Below are positions 62,785-64,000 of a stretch of 64,000 nucleotides of DNA, one piece after another. Position 1 is the first letter of the stretch; every line of letters begins with the position of its first letter. The DNA comes from Herbaspirillum robiniae (GTDB taxonomy: Bacteria > Pseudomonadota > Gammaproteobacteria > Burkholderiales > Burkholderiaceae_D): assembly GCF_002213415.1 (NCBI RefSeq), contig NZ_NJGU01000004.1, forward strand, positions 496,001 through 560,000. Direction: 5' to 3'. Below the pieces are notes generated by a model. It searched no databases, was not told where the DNA came from, and worked only from the letters and a program-made list of their open reading frames with translations. The position numbers and the translations under genes were made by a program.

Positions 62785-64000
62785 TTATGCTGCGGTGAAT
62801 TGAGGATCGAATTCCTGCGCGAACTTCTCGAAGGCGTCGACCGTCACCGGGCGGCAGAAGAAATAACCCTGGTAGGCATGGCATCCGGCATCGGCCAGGA
62901 AGCTGCGCTGGGCATCGGTTTCCACCCCTTCGGCGATGACGCCCAGGCCCAGGCTCTGGGCCAGGTTGACGATGGTCTTGGCGATCGATGCATCGTTGGG
63001 ATCGATCAAGACGTCGCGCACGAAAGACTGGTCGATTTTAAGCTGATTCAGCGGCAGCCGCTTGAGGTAGGACAGGGAGGAGTAACCGATGCCGAAATCG
63101 TCCAGCGAGAACTCCACCCCGTAGGCCTTGAGGGCGAACATCTTCTGGATGATGTCTTCGACGTTGTCCACCAGCAGGCTCTCGGTCAGTTCCAGCTTCA
63201 GGCGCCGCGGGTTGGCGCCGGTGCGCTCGATCGCCTCCAGCACCGTCTGCACGAAGTCCGCCTCCCGGAACTGCTGGGCGCTGACGTTGACCGCGATGGT
63301 CAGGTGCGCGGTCTGCGGCACGGCGGCCCAGGCCGCCAGCTGGCGGCAGGCGGTTTCCAGCACCCAGTTGCCCAGCGAGAGGATCAGGCCGGTTTCTTCG
63401 GCCAGCGGAATGAAGTCGCCCGGCGGCACCATGCCGCGCTGCGGATGCTGCCAGCGCACCAGCACCTCGGCGCCGGTCACGCGGCCGCCCTCGACCACCT
63501 GCGCCTGGTAGTGCAGCAGCAGCTGGTCGCCTTCGATCGCCTTGCGCAGCCCGGCTTCCAGCGCGGCGCGCTCCAGCACCACGGTCTGCATCGCCGGGTC
63601 GAAGAAGCGCAGCGCGTTGCGGCCGGTTTCCTTGGCCTTGTACATGGCCAGGTCGGCCTGCTTCATCAGCTCGTCCACCGAGGACTGGCGGCCGAGGAAG
63701 ACAGTGGCGCCGACGCTGGCGGTGGTGCGGTATTCGACCTCGTCGAGCTGGTAGGTGCAGCCCAGCGCGGAGAGGATCTTTTCGCCGATGGCCTTGGTCT
63801 GGTTGGCGGCCTCCTGCGGATGTTCGTTGAGGCCTTCGAGCACCACCACGAACTCGTCGCCGCCCACGCGCGCCACCGTATCGTTCTCGCGCACGCTGGT
63901 CACCAGGCGCTGCGCCACCTGCTTGAGCAGCAGGTCGCCTTTCTCGTGGCCGACGGTGTCGTTGAGGGTCTTGAAATGGTCGAGGTCGATGAACAGCAGC
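62785..64000 (-). CDS. GGDEF-EAL protein (5' end cut by window)
   Basis: C-terminal 404 residues of a c-di-GMP protein; its N-terminal sensor region lies beyond 64000. The GGDEF site is intact (VARVGGDEFVVVLEG) with an RxxD inhibitory site (REND) five residues before it. The EAL domain also looks complete: EVLVRW with the ExLxR pattern, NVSAQQF, ELTESLL, LDDFGIGYSSLSYLKRLP, KIDQSF and AEGVET. It could therefore make and degrade c-di-GMP. Whether both activities are real cannot be told from sequence. Confidence 0.93.
   Translation of the reverse strand, partial: LLFIDLDHFKTLNDTVGHEKGDLLLKQVAQRLVTSVRENDTVARVGGDEFVVVLEGLNEHPQEAANQTKAIGEKILSALGCTYQLDEVEYRTTASVGATVFLGRQSSVDELMKQADLAMYKAKETGRNALRFFDPAMQTVVLERAALEAGLRKAIEGDQLLLHYQAQVVEGGRVTGAEVLVRWQHPQRGMVPPGDFIPLAEETGLILSLGNWVLETACRQLAAWAAVPQTAHLTIAVNVSAQQFREADFVQTVLEAIERTGANPRRLKLELTESLLVDNVEDIIQKMFALKAYGVEFSLDDFGIGYSSLSYLKRLPLNQLKIDQSFVRDVLIDPNDASIAKTIVNLAQSLGLGVIAEGVETDAQRSFLADAGCHAYQGYFFCRPVTVDAFEKFAQEFDPQFTAA

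Overview
The window reads as a high-GC betaproteobacterial chromosome, most likely an Oxalobacteraceae member close to Herbaspirillum. This rests on the ordered block tig-clpP-clpX-lon-hupB followed by tRNA-Val and tRNA-Asp, on mltG-tmk-holB, on a hopanoid-type hpnC/hpnD/hpnE set, and on Burkholderiales-type small families (DUF4936, NRDE, DUF1653). The genus is inferred from gene order and protein character only. I see about 61 protein genes (two cut by the window ends) and three tRNAs. There is no insertion sequence, prophage or CRISPR array.

Layout. 1-4405: phosphonate-type ABC transporter phnD-phnC-phnE with an iron-dependent alcohol dehydrogenase behind it and a divergent LysR regulator. 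4489-5683: small operon (Dabb protein, thioesterase, GNAT). 5754-8957: a chemoreceptor and dctA. 9380-11624: NRDE protein, DUF4936 protein and ygfZ. 11814-14477: mltG-tmk-holB. 14554-18925: a TonB-dependent receptor with a Fur-like site, divergent from a RegB/RegA-type redox two-component system, together sitting between holB and tatD. 19007-20466: tatD and an ankyrin protein. 20573-21715: lldD. 21937-26170: hpnC, hpnD and hpnE, split by an oppositely oriented HDOD gene. 26321-29242: a diguanylate cyclase, an unknown 94-residue protein, tRNA-Leu, a DUF1653 protein and creA. 29526-36536: the proteostasis block (trigger factor, ClpP, ClpX, Lon), HU and two tRNAs. 36827-41806: an archaic (Csu / spore-coat-U type) chaperone-usher pilus operon. 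42383-47193: a sensor kinase, a REC-PAS-kinase hybrid, a NarL-type regulator and a single-domain response regulator. 47285-56955: a Crp/Fnr regulator divergent from a seven-gene operon joining a long-chain-type acyl-CoA synthetase, a complete Liv-type ABC importer and a PaaK-like protein. 56984-64000: a small secreted-peptide candidate, alanine aminotransferase, cupin, AraC regulator, a YXWGXW protein, a 53-residue membrane protein, an LpqC-type esterase, a glutathione transferase and a truncated GGDEF-EAL protein.

How the parts fit. Phn and Liv systems, DctA and the TonB receptor are uptake functions. RegBA, the three-gene kinase relay and two c-di-GMP proteins are sensing functions beside a surface pilus. 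ClpXP, Lon and trigger factor are housekeeping proteostasis. The segment I consider most likely to hold undescribed biology is the ligase/ABC/PaaK-like operon, whose last enzyme lacks the usual ATP P-loop. Next come the compact pilus operon without a two-domain tip adhesin, and several genes whose -10 boxes lie 7-8 bases before the start codon, suggesting leaderless mRNAs.
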